64,000 bases of DNA, taken from Mycobacterium sp. shizuoka-1. GTDB taxonomy: Bacteria > Actinomycetota > Actinomycetes > Mycobacteriales > Mycobacteriaceae. Location: contig NZ_BEWG01000019.1 in assembly GCF_002723835.1 (NCBI RefSeq), positions 8,463 to 72,462 of the forward strand, read 5' to 3'. The position numbers and the translations under genes are program-made. Positions 8,997 through 17,671 of the stretch are shown here, piece by piece (positions within the stretch are counted from its first letter, which is position 1; the number at the start of each line of letters is the position of its first letter). Below the pieces are notes generated by a model. The model did not search any database. It saw nothing but the letters and a program-made list of their open reading frames with translations, and was not told where the DNA came from.

Positions 8997-10214
8997 GTGA
9001 GCGCGGTCGCCGCCGAAGACAACTCGGTTCGCCTTGGCGGCCTGCTTGGCGGGGTGCTGCTGACCCAGATCGTCAACAGTGCAGTGCATCTGGCGCAGCC
9101 ACTGCTGGTTGCCGACATGTCCGGATCGCTGGGCAGCGCGGCGTTCTTCTCCGCGTTCGGCACCGGGGTGCACATGCTCGGCACCTACCTCGGCGGCTGG
9201 CCGACCGATCGGTGGGGCGCGCGGTTGGTGCTGGTGTTCTCGACCGTGCTGCGGGGAGTCGTGCTGGCCGGGATCCCGATCGCGATGGCATTCGGCTTCG
9301 CCAGCCTGCCGTGGGTGATGGGGTGCTACACCGTGGAGGCACTGATCCGCGGCTACGTGGACACCGCGGTGCACACCGTTCCGCTGGAGATGGTCGGCCA
9401 CCGCCGAGATCTGCTGGACCGGATCAACTCTCGCTACGAAGTGGCCTTCGAGGTCGGGGCAGTGGCCGGGCCTGCAATGCTCGGCGGGCTCATGGTGTGG
9501 ACCGACGGCATCGTCGCGCACATCGTGATCCCGGTCGGCTTCGTCGTCTCGGGGGTGTGCTATCTGCTGATCCCGAAACCGTCGGCACCGGCGGCCGCCG
9601 CCGAGGGCAGCGCACACGGGGGATCGTGGGCTGGACTGAAATACATTCTCGCCCATCGCTATCTGTTGCTGGTGGTGGCCGGGCTGATGCTGTTCCACCT
9701 GTACGAGTTGCGCAAGATTCTCAGCGCGTTCTTCGCCAAAGGCCTGCTCCACCATCCTGCCGCGGTCGGCCACATCGGGTCGGCGTTCGCGCTCGGCGGC
9801 GTCGCCGGAGCTGTGCTGTATGCGGTGACCCGGCACAAGGGTTCGGGCGTCGGCTGGGTGTTCGGCGGGGCGCTGGGCACGCTCGTGCTTGCCGTCGGCT
9901 GGTTGCCGGTGAGCCTGCCCGTCATGGTGGTGGCGGTGTTCGTGTTCGGCGTCGGCAATGTCTGCGCCCGGCTGGTGCTGACCCGGTGGCGCCAAGAACT
10001 GACCCCGCTGGAACACGCCGGTGGGGTGACCGCAGCCTCGGAGTTCGGCCGGACCGCGGTGTCAGTGGGCGTCAACAGCGCTGTGGGCGGCGCCTTTTCG
10101 TCGGGCGCGAGTGTCTACGGTGCGTTCGGGATCGTGGGCGGCCTGCTGGGGTTGTTCGCCGTCGCGCAACTGGCGCTGGCCCGATACTTCGGAAAGCGCC
10201 ACCAGAAGCTTTAA
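8997..10214 (+). CDS. MFS transporter
   Basis: A 405-residue major facilitator with about 12 hydrophobic segments. The loop between helices 2 and 3 reads GGWPTDRWGARLV, matching the MFS G-x3-D-R-x-G-x-R signature. It starts at a GTG 4 nt after the previous stop. The sequence most resembles the enterobactin-exporter-like (MFS_3) branch, but the substrate is not evident. Its TAA stop overlaps the stop of the convergent hydrolase gene (shared TTAA at 10211-10214). Confidence 0.8.
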   Translation: MSAVAAEDNSVRLGGLLGGVLLTQIVNSAVHLAQPLLVADMSGSLGSAAFFSAFGTGVHMLGTYLGGWPTDRWGARLVLVFSTVLRGVVLAGIPIAMAFGFASLPWVMGCYTVEALIRGYVDTAVHTVPLEMVGHRRDLLDRINSRYEVAFEVGAVAGPAMLGGLMVWTDGIVAHIVIPVGFVVSGVCYLLIPKPSAPAAAAEGSAHGGSWAGLKYILAHRYLLLVVAGLMLFHLYELRKILSAFFAKGLLHHPAAVGHIGSAFALGGVAGAVLYAVTRHKGSGVGWVFGGALGTLVLAVGWLPVSLPVMVVAVFVFGVGNVCARLVLTRWRQELTPLEHAGGVTAASEFGRTAVSVGVNSAVGGAFSSGASVYGAFGIVGGLLGLFAVAQLALARYFGKRHQKL

Positions 10215-12298
10215 GCCGCGTTGATCGAGATGCTCGTCGGGTCGACCGTAGGCAGGCTCAGCTGCAGGTCCGACACGGTGAGGGTGCCCAGGGCGCCGAC
10301 CGCCCGGTAGGAGGCCGACGATCCGAACAGTTGCAGCGTCACCTTCTGGCCCGGCTTGAGGGTCTGCGCGACCATCTCCAACGGAACGGACACGGTGTGT
10401 TCGGTGCCGTCCAACGTCACCAGAATCGGGGTGACCTGGTTGCCCAGCACCTGGCCGGTGGAGTTGTCGACGAGTTGGGCGTAAAGGTGACTGCCGGAGC
10501 CCTTGCCCGAATAGGTGAAGCGCAGCTGCGGTGCGCCGACGACGTAGGTCAGGCTCGTGACCGCCGGCGTCGTGTAGTCCAGTGCGTCGATCGCCGGGGA
10601 CGACCCGATGGGCAGCACCCCGAACAGTCCGCCCGCGCCGAGGAACGGCACCAGCGGCAGAGTGCGCGTCTTGGTGTTCGACAGCACTACCGGGTCACCC
10701 GGGGTGAGCTGGTAGGACGCGGACGAAAGGCGTTGGCCCCGTTGATCGACCCACTCGAACTGCGGGCCCGTTGACACGCTGGCGTCGTCCTTGACATACC
10801 GGTCCAGCCATTCGAGGGTGCGCTTCTCGATCAGCACGCCACCGGTGTTGAACACGTCGTTGGTGCACAGTCCGTGGCCGCCGCAGAACCAGAGCACCTT
10901 GGTGGGTACGCCGTTGGCGATGAGCACCTGCGCGTTGGCGTCGGCCTCGGCCAGGGTGAACAGGGTGTCGACGGTGCCCTCGATCAGCAGCGTGGGAGCG
11001 GTGATCTTGTCGAGCAGATAGTCGGGGCCGCGCTGCGCGAGCAGATCCTGATCCGCCTGAGACAGGGTTCCGGCCAGATCCCCGTTGACGGCGGCGGGAA
11101 TGATGGCGGGGTTGGTCCGGGCGAGCGTGAGCACCAGTGCGGCAGCCAGAATCGTGCCCCAGCCGCTCTTGAAGGACTGGGCCTTGTACAGCGAGGTGTT
11201 CAGGCTGTTCCACGCGATGGTCGGGACGATCGCGTCGACCCGGTGATCGGTTGCCGCCGTGACCAATTGGATGCCGCCACCGTAGGACGCGCCGACCATT
11301 CCGATGCGGGGGTCGAGGTTGGCGGGATCGCCGTCGAGCTTGGCCTCCGGCTGGGTGGCCAGCCAGCTGATGATCGCCGACACGTCGCGGGCCTCGTAGT
11401 CCGGCGAGTCGATCTGCAACTGGCCGCCGGAGTTGTACTCGCCGCGCGGGTCCCAGGTCACCACGTTGTAGCCGGCGTTGCGCAGGGTGAGGATGCTGGG
11501 CATGCCCAGGGCGTTGGTCAGGACGCCGTCCAGAAAGCTGCCGTCGATGCTGGTCTGCCCGGGCATCCCGAGTCCGGGACCGTCGAGGATCGTCGGCGCC
11601 TGCTCGCCGGCCTTCAGGCCGGTGGCCGGCATGAAGTGCACGTAGATCGGGGTGCCGTCGTACGAAATGACCTTGACGTCGCGCGGTCGCACGGTGTCGG
11701 GCGATGCGCCCGGGTGCACCGGGTAGCCCAGCAGGGGATGCAGGACGTCGCCGACGATCGGGATCTGGTGGATGAACGCCACGATCGGGACCACCAGGAC
11801 CGGTCCGAGGACGGGCACGTGCTGCAGGATTGCCAGCGGGGCGATCTGGGGGATCGCGACCACGGGTGTCGGAGTGCTGGGCACCACGGCGGTGGTGACC
11901 TGACTGGTGACCACGGGCGCGGTCGCGGTGGTGCTCGGTGTCTGCCGGCGGGTTGTCGCCGCCAGCGCCAGCGTCACCGGGTTCTCGGCGGGCGGGCCCG
12001 GGTCGGCGGGGACGGGCCGGGATGCCGCGGTGAGCGCCCCGGTGGCGCCGACCCGGATCAGGGTGGCGGGCCGGATGGTCGCGCGCGGGGCGGCGGTGCG
12101 GGCCGGGCCGGCATTGGTCTTGGTGCGCGCGGTCGGCGAGGTCCGTGCCGAGTGGGCTTGGTGCGAGGCGGATGTCGAGGAATCCGGCGAGCTGGACGGG
12201 GCCGCGGTGGCCTGTCCTGTTGCGGAGGCGATCGCGACACCGATCCCCAGCGCGACCGCGAGCCCACCGATACGACCGACGTACCCCCCTGCACCCAT
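10211..12298 (-). CDS. Secreted alpha/beta-fold hydrolase (CocE/S15 peptidase-like)
   Basis: A 695-residue exported hydrolase. The chosen ATG at 12298 begins a signal-peptide-like segment; the open frame upstream of it does not look like protein. A long Ala/Thr/Pro-rich linker follows. The catalytic domain has a GASYGGG nucleophile elbow, an acid in EGTVDTLF and a histidine in CGGHGLC. The C-terminal 180 residues resemble the beta-sandwich that follows the catalytic domain in X-Pro dipeptidyl-peptidase / CocE enzymes. It probably cleaves esters or amides outside the cell. Compared with classic CocE (about 570 residues), the extra length is the N-terminal linker. Confidence 0.8.
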   Translation of the reverse strand: MGAGGYVGRIGGLAVALGIGVAIASATGQATAAPSSSPDSSTSASHQAHSARTSPTARTKTNAGPARTAAPRATIRPATLIRVGATGALTAASRPVPADPGPPAENPVTLALAATTRRQTPSTTATAPVVTSQVTTAVVPSTPTPVVAIPQIAPLAILQHVPVLGPVLVVPIVAFIHQIPIVGDVLHPLLGYPVHPGASPDTVRPRDVKVISYDGTPIYVHFMPATGLKAGEQAPTILDGPGLGMPGQTSIDGSFLDGVLTNALGMPSILTLRNAGYNVVTWDPRGEYNSGGQLQIDSPDYEARDVSAIISWLATQPEAKLDGDPANLDPRIGMVGASYGGGIQLVTAATDHRVDAIVPTIAWNSLNTSLYKAQSFKSGWGTILAAALVLTLARTNPAIIPAAVNGDLAGTLSQADQDLLAQRGPDYLLDKITAPTLLIEGTVDTLFTLAEADANAQVLIANGVPTKVLWFCGGHGLCTNDVFNTGGVLIEKRTLEWLDRYVKDDASVSTGPQFEWVDQRGQRLSSASYQLTPGDPVVLSNTKTRTLPLVPFLGAGGLFGVLPIGSSPAIDALDYTTPAVTSLTYVVGAPQLRFTYSGKGSGSHLYAQLVDNSTGQVLGNQVTPILVTLDGTEHTVSVPLEMVAQTLKPGQKVTLQLFGSSASYRAVGALGTLTVSDLQLSLPTVDPTSISINAA

Positions 12299-12463
12299 GC
12301 CTATATAGGTATCGTGCCGCGCCGGACTGTGTCTGCCGGTTGTCCCAACTCGACAGAAGTCTGACGGTGCCGTCAACCCCGATTCTGCCAGGCCGTCCGA
12401 GTGACTACCGCGGGATCGCCACGCCGCCTACGCTTTCCAGACAGATCTCAGTGAGGGGGCGCG
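12299..12463. promoter_or_regulatory. Divergent intergenic region before the hydrolase and the EspC-like gene
   Basis: This 165-nt gap serves two divergent starts. On the plus strand a TACGCT -10-like box lies at 12429-12434, and GAGGGGG lies about 5 nt before the GTG at 12464. On the minus strand an AT-rich TATATA stretch sits directly before the hydrolase ATG without a clear Shine-Dalgarno. No longer repeat was seen. Confidence 0.4.
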
Positions 12464-12766
12464 GTGGCCGACAATCTCACGGTCGATGTCCACGGGCTGA
12501 TCCGTGGTGGTCGCGATATCGGCGAGCAGGCGACCGTGCTGTCGGCGTCGCATCGGCAGTCCATCGTCGGCCTAAGTGACTCCGAATCCGGATGGGTGGG
12601 CTCGTCGGCGGATGCGCTGGTACAGATGGCCGGTGCGTGGCAGCGAGTAGCCGACACCCACCACACCGCACTCGCCGAGCAGGGCGCGCACGTCGTCGAA
12701 GCGGGCCGGGTGTTCGCAGCGATGGATGAGCGCGCCGCCGGCGAACTCGAGCGCGTCGCCGACTAG
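12464..12766 (+). CDS. EspC-like type VII secretion-associated protein
   Basis: A 100-residue, almost entirely helical protein that fits the EspC (DUF2580) family of ESX-associated proteins in length. It begins with NLTVD, similar to EspC's NLTV, has a turn motif GWVG (W44-x-G46) between the two helices, and ends with FAAMDE at residues 84-89, which resembles the YxxxD/E secretion signal with Phe replacing Tyr. Such proteins are secreted by ESX systems or act as partners of larger substrates. The gene ends in a CTAG shared with the stop of the convergent operon, which carries the likely partner genes. No ESX core genes are in the window. Confidence 0.65.
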   Translation: MADNLTVDVHGLIRGGRDIGEQATVLSASHRQSIVGLSDSESGWVGSSADALVQMAGAWQRVADTHHTALAEQGAHVVEAGRVFAAMDERAAGELERVAD

Positions 12767-13041
12767 AGCACCGCGGTCAACAGCAGAATCGGGATGAACA
12801 CGGCTTCGAAGGCCGCCACCCCCAGGAACGCGTAGAACGCGCCACGGGCGACATGCCCATGGTTCGTGAACGGGAGTACCGCGGCTGCCCCGGCGACCAC
12901 AGCGGGAAACAACGGGGCGAACGGCCATAAGTATCCGAGTGTCAGCACCACGGATGTGAAACCCAGGAACAACCCGATCAGCAACGCGACCGGATGCTGC
13001 TCGAGTGCCGGCGTGTCGGGTGAAGCAGGCGGATGAGTCAC
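12763..13041 (-). CDS. Small membrane protein (module gene 4)
   Basis: A 92-residue protein with a hydrophilic N-terminus and three closely spaced hydrophobic segments (about residues 15-35, 38-56 and 70-91). The GTG at 13041 has GGAAAGG about 9 nt upstream; a GTG at 13050 overlaps the previous stop (GTGA) and would add three residues. It is the last gene of a coupled operon 488 aa - 23 aa - 98 aa - 92 aa. The family was not recognised. Its position suggests a partner or immunity-type membrane protein for the module, but this is inference. Confidence 0.6.
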   Translation of the reverse strand: MTHPPASPDTPALEQHPVALLIGLFLGFTSVVLTLGYLWPFAPLFPAVVAGAAAVLPFTNHGHVARGAFYAFLGVAAFEAVFIPILLLTAVL

Positions 13042-13046
13042 GGCCG

Positions 13047-13343
13047 TCACCCTTTCCAGAAGATGACCACTACACCGGGCAGCATTGCGAGCAGCGGCGC
13101 CAGACCGGTCAAGGGGGCGAGGACCAAGCCCATGCCGAAGTCGCGGCCGGGTGAACTGGTGGCCCGGCGGTACATCGACACCCCCGCGATGACCACCACC
13201 GCTGCGGTGACACACAACTCGGCCACCACAATCGCAGAGCCCTTCGAGCCCAGGATCGCCCCGGCGGTCAACCCCCAGAACACTCCACCACCGACGGCGC
13301 CGATCAGGGTCGCTCGTCGCCAGTCGACGACCGGACGTGTCAT
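13047..13343 (-). CDS. Small membrane protein (module gene 3)
   Basis: A 98-residue protein with hydrophobic segments at about residues 12-31, 38-57 and 74-95, and a basic turn (YRRATSSPGRD) between the second and third. It is similar in size and topology to the following gene product, so the two could form a heteromeric membrane partner pair. The ATG lies 1 nt after the stop of the 23-residue peptide, and its own TGA overlaps a GTG of the next gene. The family was not recognised. Confidence 0.6.
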   Translation of the reverse strand: MTRPVVDWRRATLIGAVGGGVFWGLTAGAILGSKGSAIVVAELCVTAAVVVIAGVSMYRRATSSPGRDFGMGLVLAPLTGLAPLLAMLPGVVVIFWKG

Positions 13344-13344
13344 A

Positions 13345-13416
13345 TCAGCCCCTCCGTCGTCGTGCGGTCGATGCAGGCACCCGGCTCGCCCATCGATCGA
13401 CTGTCGAACTCACCAT
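13345..13416 (-). CDS. 23-residue peptide upstream of the membrane protein pair
   Basis: This short frame begins at an ATG with AGGAG 8 nt before it and ends in TGA exactly 1 nt before the ATG of the 98-residue membrane protein. The peptide has one Trp and ends in a basic RRRRG. It fills the only gap in an otherwise tightly packed operon, and the strong ribosome-binding site sits just after the stop of the 488-residue gene. It may be a coupling leader or a true microprotein; an in-frame ATG at 13422 would add two residues but leaves only a 2-nt spacing from AGGAG. Confidence 0.4.
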   Translation of the reverse strand: MVSSTVDRWASRVPASTARRRRG

Positions 13417-13435
13417 TCCCATTTCTCCTCGGTAT

Positions 13436-14902
13436 CTAGCGCGATGGAAGGAACTCGTCGCTCCGAAGCGGGGTATGCACCCGGACGACGGGGACCTCGG
13501 CTGACGTCGCCGGACCGAACGGGGTGAAGTTCTCCGGCGGCACGATCCAGATCGGCGGCGTGCTCGGTGCGGGCGCGAGGCCATGCACCGGCCCGAGCTG
13601 TGGCGGCTCGAAACGCGGAAGGACGCTGGTGAAACTCGTGACGACGGTGGGATCCCCGACGTCTTTGTGGGGCAGCAGACCGAACAGTGGTCCGGATGCA
13701 TCCGCGGTGAGGCTGGGCCACGACTGCAACAGCGGCGCGGTGGTGCCGTTGCGGTCGCTGTAGATCTCGAGCGCCGGAAAGCTGGTGACCGTGCCGCCCA
13801 CCCGCGGCCCGTCGGCCTCAGGGCGGATACCGAGCGTTCCGTTGACACTGAACGGGACGGCCTTGGCCACTCGTTCCCCGCCGGGGGAGAACGGGTCTGC
13901 GGCGTTGTAGCGCAGGAGCACCGCACCGTTCGCCTGTTGTACGGCCGAGATGTTGGGTGTGCCGGCCCGCACCTGTCCGGTGTCGGCGTTCACCGAGGGA
14001 TTCTGGCGGGCGACGATGATCCCGTTCTCGAAATCGGTATAGATCGAGACCCGTGATGCCTCGGGAACGACGGACGGGTCGAAGCCGCGGTTGTCACCGA
14101 GGTTGTTGTCGTAGGGCATCAACTGACCGGTGAACAACGGTGACTCGAGCGCAGGTGCCCACACGTCCGCACTGGGAATGAACAAATTGGTGCGCACGAC
14201 CCCTTGGCCCGGGACCGGCTTGATCCGAGCCACGACGACAGTGGCGTCGACCCCGTCGTTCTTCGGGTCGTAGCTGTGCGGGTCGAGCGCGGCGGCGGTC
14301 GCCCAGTCCGCGTCGGAGAGCGGGTCGCGGCCGAATGTCCTTCGAAATGACGCGATTTGGTTCTGACGTTGCGCGGAGTCCGGCGTCAGCGGCGCTGCGG
14401 CACTCTCGCCGTCGGCCATCGCGGTGGCCGATCTGGCCACCGCCGAGGCGAGGTGCCGATCGGTCCAGTCGGCCTGCCGCAGTAGGTCGACGATCGCGTC
14501 GTGAACGATCTGCAGGTGGCGCTCGTCTTCGGCGCCCTCCTCGGGATCGGCCGACGGGAAACACTCCAGCGTTTCGGTGGCGACGTCGATCGTGATGCCC
14601 CACCGGTCGGCCAGCCGCTGGATACGGGTCCATTCCGCCTTGATGGACTCCACCTGGGAGGCCCACGACAACACCTCCCGCCCGGTTTGGTCGCACTCGT
14701 CGGCGTGCTCGCGCAGGTCTGTGCCGATCTCCCGGGCCTTGGCAACCACCCTTTCCCTGGACACGCCACGCCAGACGAGGCTGGCCACAATCGCCCGTTG
14801 AGACCGGGCGATATCGCGAAAGTGGTTCGCGCGGTTGGCCGCCGCCGCTGCGACATCGCGGACCGATGCCGGCTTCCACCGGTCCAGGTCAGCCAACGAC
14901 AT
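13436..14902 (-). CDS. 488-aa mycobacterial protein with helical WXG-like N-terminus
   Basis: The first 165 residues are helical and charged, with several Trp residues (DRWKP, LVWRG, LSWAS, DRWGI). This resembles the N-terminal halves of large type VII secretion substrates. The remaining 320 residues form a beta-rich, Asp/Asn/Pro-rich domain beginning near FRRTFGRDPLSDADWATA. I recall related proteins of unknown function in the M. tuberculosis Rv0024-Rv0029 and Rv2077-Rv2082 regions, but did not verify this. The ATG at 14902 is chosen; a GTG at 14908 is also possible, and neither has a clear Shine-Dalgarno. It heads the operon that includes the 23-aa peptide and two small membrane proteins, and faces the EspC-like gene. 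Confidence 0.65.
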   Translation of the reverse strand: MSLADLDRWKPASVRDVAAAAANRANHFRDIARSQRAIVASLVWRGVSRERVVAKAREIGTDLREHADECDQTGREVLSWASQVESIKAEWTRIQRLADRWGITIDVATETLECFPSADPEEGAEDERHLQIVHDAIVDLLRQADWTDRHLASAVARSATAMADGESAAAPLTPDSAQRQNQIASFRRTFGRDPLSDADWATAAALDPHSYDPKNDGVDATVVVARIKPVPGQGVVRTNLFIPSADVWAPALESPLFTGQLMPYDNNLGDNRGFDPSVVPEASRVSIYTDFENGIIVARQNPSVNADTGQVRAGTPNISAVQQANGAVLLRYNAADPFSPGGERVAKAVPFSVNGTLGIRPEADGPRVGGTVTSFPALEIYSDRNGTTAPLLQSWPSLTADASGPLFGLLPHKDVGDPTVVTSFTSVLPRFEPPQLGPVHGLAPAPSTPPIWIVPPENFTPFGPATSAEVPVVRVHTPLRSDEFLPSR

Positions 14903-15000
14903 GCTCACGAGCAGCAAACGTAATCGCGGTGCCGCGATCGCGGTATTCACCCTGTGGCGCGATGTGGTGCCCGGGGCGGGCGGGACGGCTGACATCCCCG

Positions 15001-15026
15001 GGAACAAATCCGGACGCCCTGCCGTT
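15001..15026 (+). promoter_or_regulatory. Candidate SigH promoter of the dnaK operon
   Basis: GGAACA at 15001-15006 and CGTT at 15023-15026, separated by 16 nt, match the mycobacterial SigH consensus (GGAAYA, 16-20 nt, CGTT). dnaK is a known member of the M. tuberculosis SigH regulon. The same two elements with the same 16-nt spacing occur before clpB in this window. Confidence 0.6.
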
Positions 15027-15040
15027 GACCGTCTCGACAA

Positions 15041-15061
15041 CTTGAGTGAATAAGACTCAAC
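15041..15061. promoter_or_regulatory. HAIR operator for HspR before dnaK
   Basis: CTTGAGT, 7 nt, ACTCAAC: an inverted repeat matching the HspR-associated inverted repeat (CTTGAGT-N7-ACTCAAG) at 13 of 14 arm positions. It overlaps a possible housekeeping -10 (GAATAA at 15048-15053, 17 nt after TTGACC at 15025), which fits direct repression by the operon's own HspR. Confidence 0.8.
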
Positions 15062-15095
15062 TCTGGCTTGACAGCCGCCTACCGGCGGGGGCAGG

Positions 15096-15116
15096 CTTGA
15101 GCCTGGTTCGCTCAGA
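15096..15116. promoter_or_regulatory. Second, degenerate HAIR-like element
   Basis: CTTGAGC, 7 nt, GCTCAGA: the same arm length and spacing as the first HAIR, with two mismatches in the right arm. It lies 35 nt downstream of the first element and 32 nt before the dnaK ATG, so HspR could bind two sites cooperatively. Confidence 0.45.
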
Positions 15117-15147
15117 CCCAAAGACGTAACTATCAGGAGGATTCATC

Positions 15148-16998
15148 ATGGCTCGTGCGGTCGGCATCGACCTCGGGACCACCAACTCCGTCGTAGCGGT
15201 ACTGGAGGGTGGCGACCCGGTCGTCGTCGCCAACTCCGAAGGGTCCCGCACCACGCCGTCGGTGGTCGCGTTTGCGCGCAACGGCGAAGTGCTGGTCGGC
15301 CAGCCCGCCAAGAACCAGGCAGTGACCAACGTCGACCGGACCATCCGTTCGGTCAAGCGGCATATGGGCACCGACTGGTCCGTCGAAATCGACGGCAAGG
15401 ACTACACCGCCCAGGAGATCAGCGCCCGCGTGCTGATGAAGCTGAAGCGGGACGCCGAAAGCTACCTCGGCGAAGACATCACCGACGCGGTCATCACCGT
15501 GCCCGCCTACTTCAACGACGCCCAGCGTCAGGCCACCAAGGAAGCCGGCCAGATCGCCGGCCTCAACGTGCTGCGCATCGTCAACGAACCGACCGCGGCG
15601 GCGCTGGCCTACGGCCTGGACAAGGGCAGCAAGGAACAGACCATCCTGGTCTTCGACCTCGGTGGCGGCACGTTCGACGTCTCGCTGCTGGAGATCGGCG
15701 ACGGTGTCGTCGAGGTCCGCGCGACCTCGGGCGACAACCACCTCGGCGGCGACGACTGGGACGACCGGATCGTCGAATGGCTGGTCGACAAGTTCAAGGG
15801 CACCAGCGGCATCGACCTCACCAAGGACAAGATGGCCATGCAGCGGCTTCGGGAAGCCGCTGAGAAGGCCAAGATCGAGCTGAGCTCCAGCGGGAGCACC
15901 TCGATCAACCTGCCCTACATCACCGTCGACGCCGACAAGAACCCGCTGTTCCTCGACGAGCAGCTGACCCGCTCGGAATTCCAGAAGATCACCCAGGATC
16001 TGCTCGACCGCACCCGTCAGCCGTTCCAGTCCGTGATCAAGGACGCCGGCATCTCGGTGTCCGACATCGACCACGTGGTGCTGGTGGGTGGTTCCACCCG
16101 CATGCCCGCGGTGACCGATCTGGTCAAGGAACTCACCGGCGGCAAGGAGCCCAACAAGGGCGTCAACCCGGACGAAGTGGTGGCCGTCGGTGCCGCCCTG
16201 CAGGCCGGTGTCCTCAAGGGTGAGGTCAAGGACGTTCTGCTGCTGGACGTCACCCCGCTGAGTCTCGGCATCGAGACCAAGGGCGGTGTGATGACCAAGC
16301 TGATCGAGCGCAACACCACGATCCCGACCAAGCGGTCGGAGACCTTCACCACCGCCGACGACAACCAGCCGTCGGTGCAGATCCAGGTCTTCCAGGGTGA
16401 GCGCGAGATCGCGGCGCACAACAAGCTGCTCGGCTCCTTCGAGCTGACCGGCATCCCGCCGGCCCCGCGCGGCGTGCCCCAGATCGAGGTGACGTTCGAC
16501 ATCGACGCCAACGGCATCGTGCACGTCACCGCCAAGGACAAGGGCACCGGCAAGGAGAACACGATCAAGATCCAGGAAGGCTCCGGCCTGTCCAAGGAGG
16601 AGATCGACCGGATGATCAAGGACGCCGAGGCGCACGCCGAGGAGGACCGCAAGCGTCGCGAAGAAGCCGACGTCCGCAACCAGGCCGAGTCGCTGGTCTA
16701 CCAGACGGAGAAGTTCGTCTCCGAGCAGCGCGGGACCGAAGGCGGATCGAAGGTACCCGAGGACACCTTGGCCAAGGTCGACTCCGCGATCGCCGACGCC
16801 AAGACGGCATTGGCCGGCACCGACATCGGTGCGATCAAGTCCGCCATGGAGAAGCTGGGCCAGGAGAGCCAGGCTCTCGGGCAGGCCATCTATGAGGCCA
16901 CCCAGGCCGACCAGGCTGCCGGCCCGTCGGGCGGCTCGTCCGCCGACGACGTCGTGGACGCCGAGGTCGTGGATGACGATGATCAGGAGCGCAAGTGA
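15148..16998 (+). CDS. dnaK: Chaperone protein DnaK (Hsp70)
   Basis: A 616-residue Hsp70 chaperone. The nucleotide-binding domain begins with GIDLGTTNS (about residues 5-13) and contains [10 protein letters not shown] (about 170-179) and VGGSTRMP. The substrate-binding beta domain follows, with LGIETKGG and the QVFQGERE segment, then the helical lid. The tail is acidic and ends [10 protein letters not shown], as in actinobacterial DnaK. It binds and releases unfolded cytosolic proteins in an ATP cycle driven by DnaJ and GrpE, both encoded next. AGGAGG precedes the ATG. Upstream are a SigH-type promoter and HAIR operators, so heat and thiol-oxidative stress control are expected. Confidence 0.98.
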   Translation: MARAVGIDLGTTNSVVAVLEGGDPVVVANSEGSRTTPSVVAFARNGEVLVGQPAKNQAVTNVDRTIRSVKRHMGTDWSVEIDGKDYTAQEISARVLMKLKRDAESYLGEDITDAVITVPAYFNDAQRQATKEAGQIAGLNVLRIVNEPTAAALAYGLDKGSKEQTILVFDLGGGTFDVSLLEIGDGVVEVRATSGDNHLGGDDWDDRIVEWLVDKFKGTSGIDLTKDKMAMQRLREAAEKAKIELSSSGSTSINLPYITVDADKNPLFLDEQLTRSEFQKITQDLLDRTRQPFQSVIKDAGISVSDIDHVVLVGGSTRMPAVTDLVKELTGGKEPNKGVNPDEVVAVGAALQAGVLKGEVKDVLLLDVTPLSLGIETKGGVMTKLIERNTTIPTKRSETFTTADDNQPSVQIQVFQGEREIAAHNKLLGSFELTGIPPAPRGVPQIEVTFDIDANGIVHVTAKDKGTGKENTIKIQEGSGLSKEEIDRMIKDAEAHAEEDRKRREEADVRNQAESLVYQTEKFVSEQRGTEGGSKVPEDTLAKVDSAIADAKTALAGTDIGAIKSAMEKLGQESQALGQAIYEATQADQAAGPSGGSSADDVVDAEVVDDDDQERK

Positions 16999-17621
16999 GT
17001 GAAGGTCGCGAGGACGAACCGGTAACTGTCACCGACAAGCGCCGAATCGACCCCCAGACCGGAGAAGTTCGTGAAGCCTCCGGCCCGGCCCCCAGTGGGC
17101 CGGCGCCGGGGGAATTCGCGGGCGAAACGCCGGAGGAGTCGGACAAAGCCGCTGAACTGCTCGGTGACCTGCAGCGAGTGCAGGCCGATTTCGCCAACTA
17201 CCGCAAGCGCGCGCTGCGCGATCAGCAAGTCGCCGGCGAGCGCGCCAAGGCCGCCGTGGTGAGCCAATTGCTGCCCATCCTCGACGACCTGGACCGGGCG
17301 CGCAGCCACGGCGACCTCGAGACCAGTCCGCTGAAGTCGGTCGCCGACAAGCTCACGGCCGCACTGGCCGGGCTGGGTCTGACGGCCTTCGGCGCCGAGG
17401 GCGACGAGTTCGACCCGTCGCTGCACGAAGCCGTGCAGCACGAGGGTGAGGGCTCCAAGCCGGTACTCGGCACGGTGATGCGGCAGGGCTACCGACTCGG
17501 TGAGCAGGTGCTGCGGCACGCGCTCGTCGGGGTGGTCGACACCGTCCCGGATGGATCCGGCGCAGGCGACACGCCCGCCAACGGCGAGCAGACCGGCGCG
17601 CAGAACGCAGAATCGAATTAA
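16995..17621 (+). CDS. grpE: Nucleotide exchange factor GrpE
   Basis: A 208-residue GrpE. After a hydrophilic N-terminus, a long helix ([20 protein letters not shown]) leads into the dimer helix. The compact C-terminal beta domain contains [12 protein letters not shown] and [22 protein letters not shown], the most conserved part of the family. It releases ADP from DnaK. Its GTG start overlaps the dnaK stop by 4 nt (GTGA), so translation is coupled and the two proteins are probably made in proportion. Confidence 0.97.
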   Translation: MSEGREDEPVTVTDKRRIDPQTGEVREASGPAPSGPAPGEFAGETPEESDKAAELLGDLQRVQADFANYRKRALRDQQVAGERAKAAVVSQLLPILDDLDRARSHGDLETSPLKSVADKLTAALAGLGLTAFGAEGDEFDPSLHEAVQHEGEGSKPVLGTVMRQGYRLGEQVLRHALVGVVDTVPDGSGAGDTPANGEQTGAQNAESN

Positions 17622-17671
17622 CGCGGAATCGGATCAACAACATGACCATCGGTGAGAGGAGGTGACGCGGC

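Noticed and set aside
15133-16635. 500-codon open frame antisense to dnaK
   Set aside because: Shadow of the dnaK gene, which has complete Hsp70 motifs.
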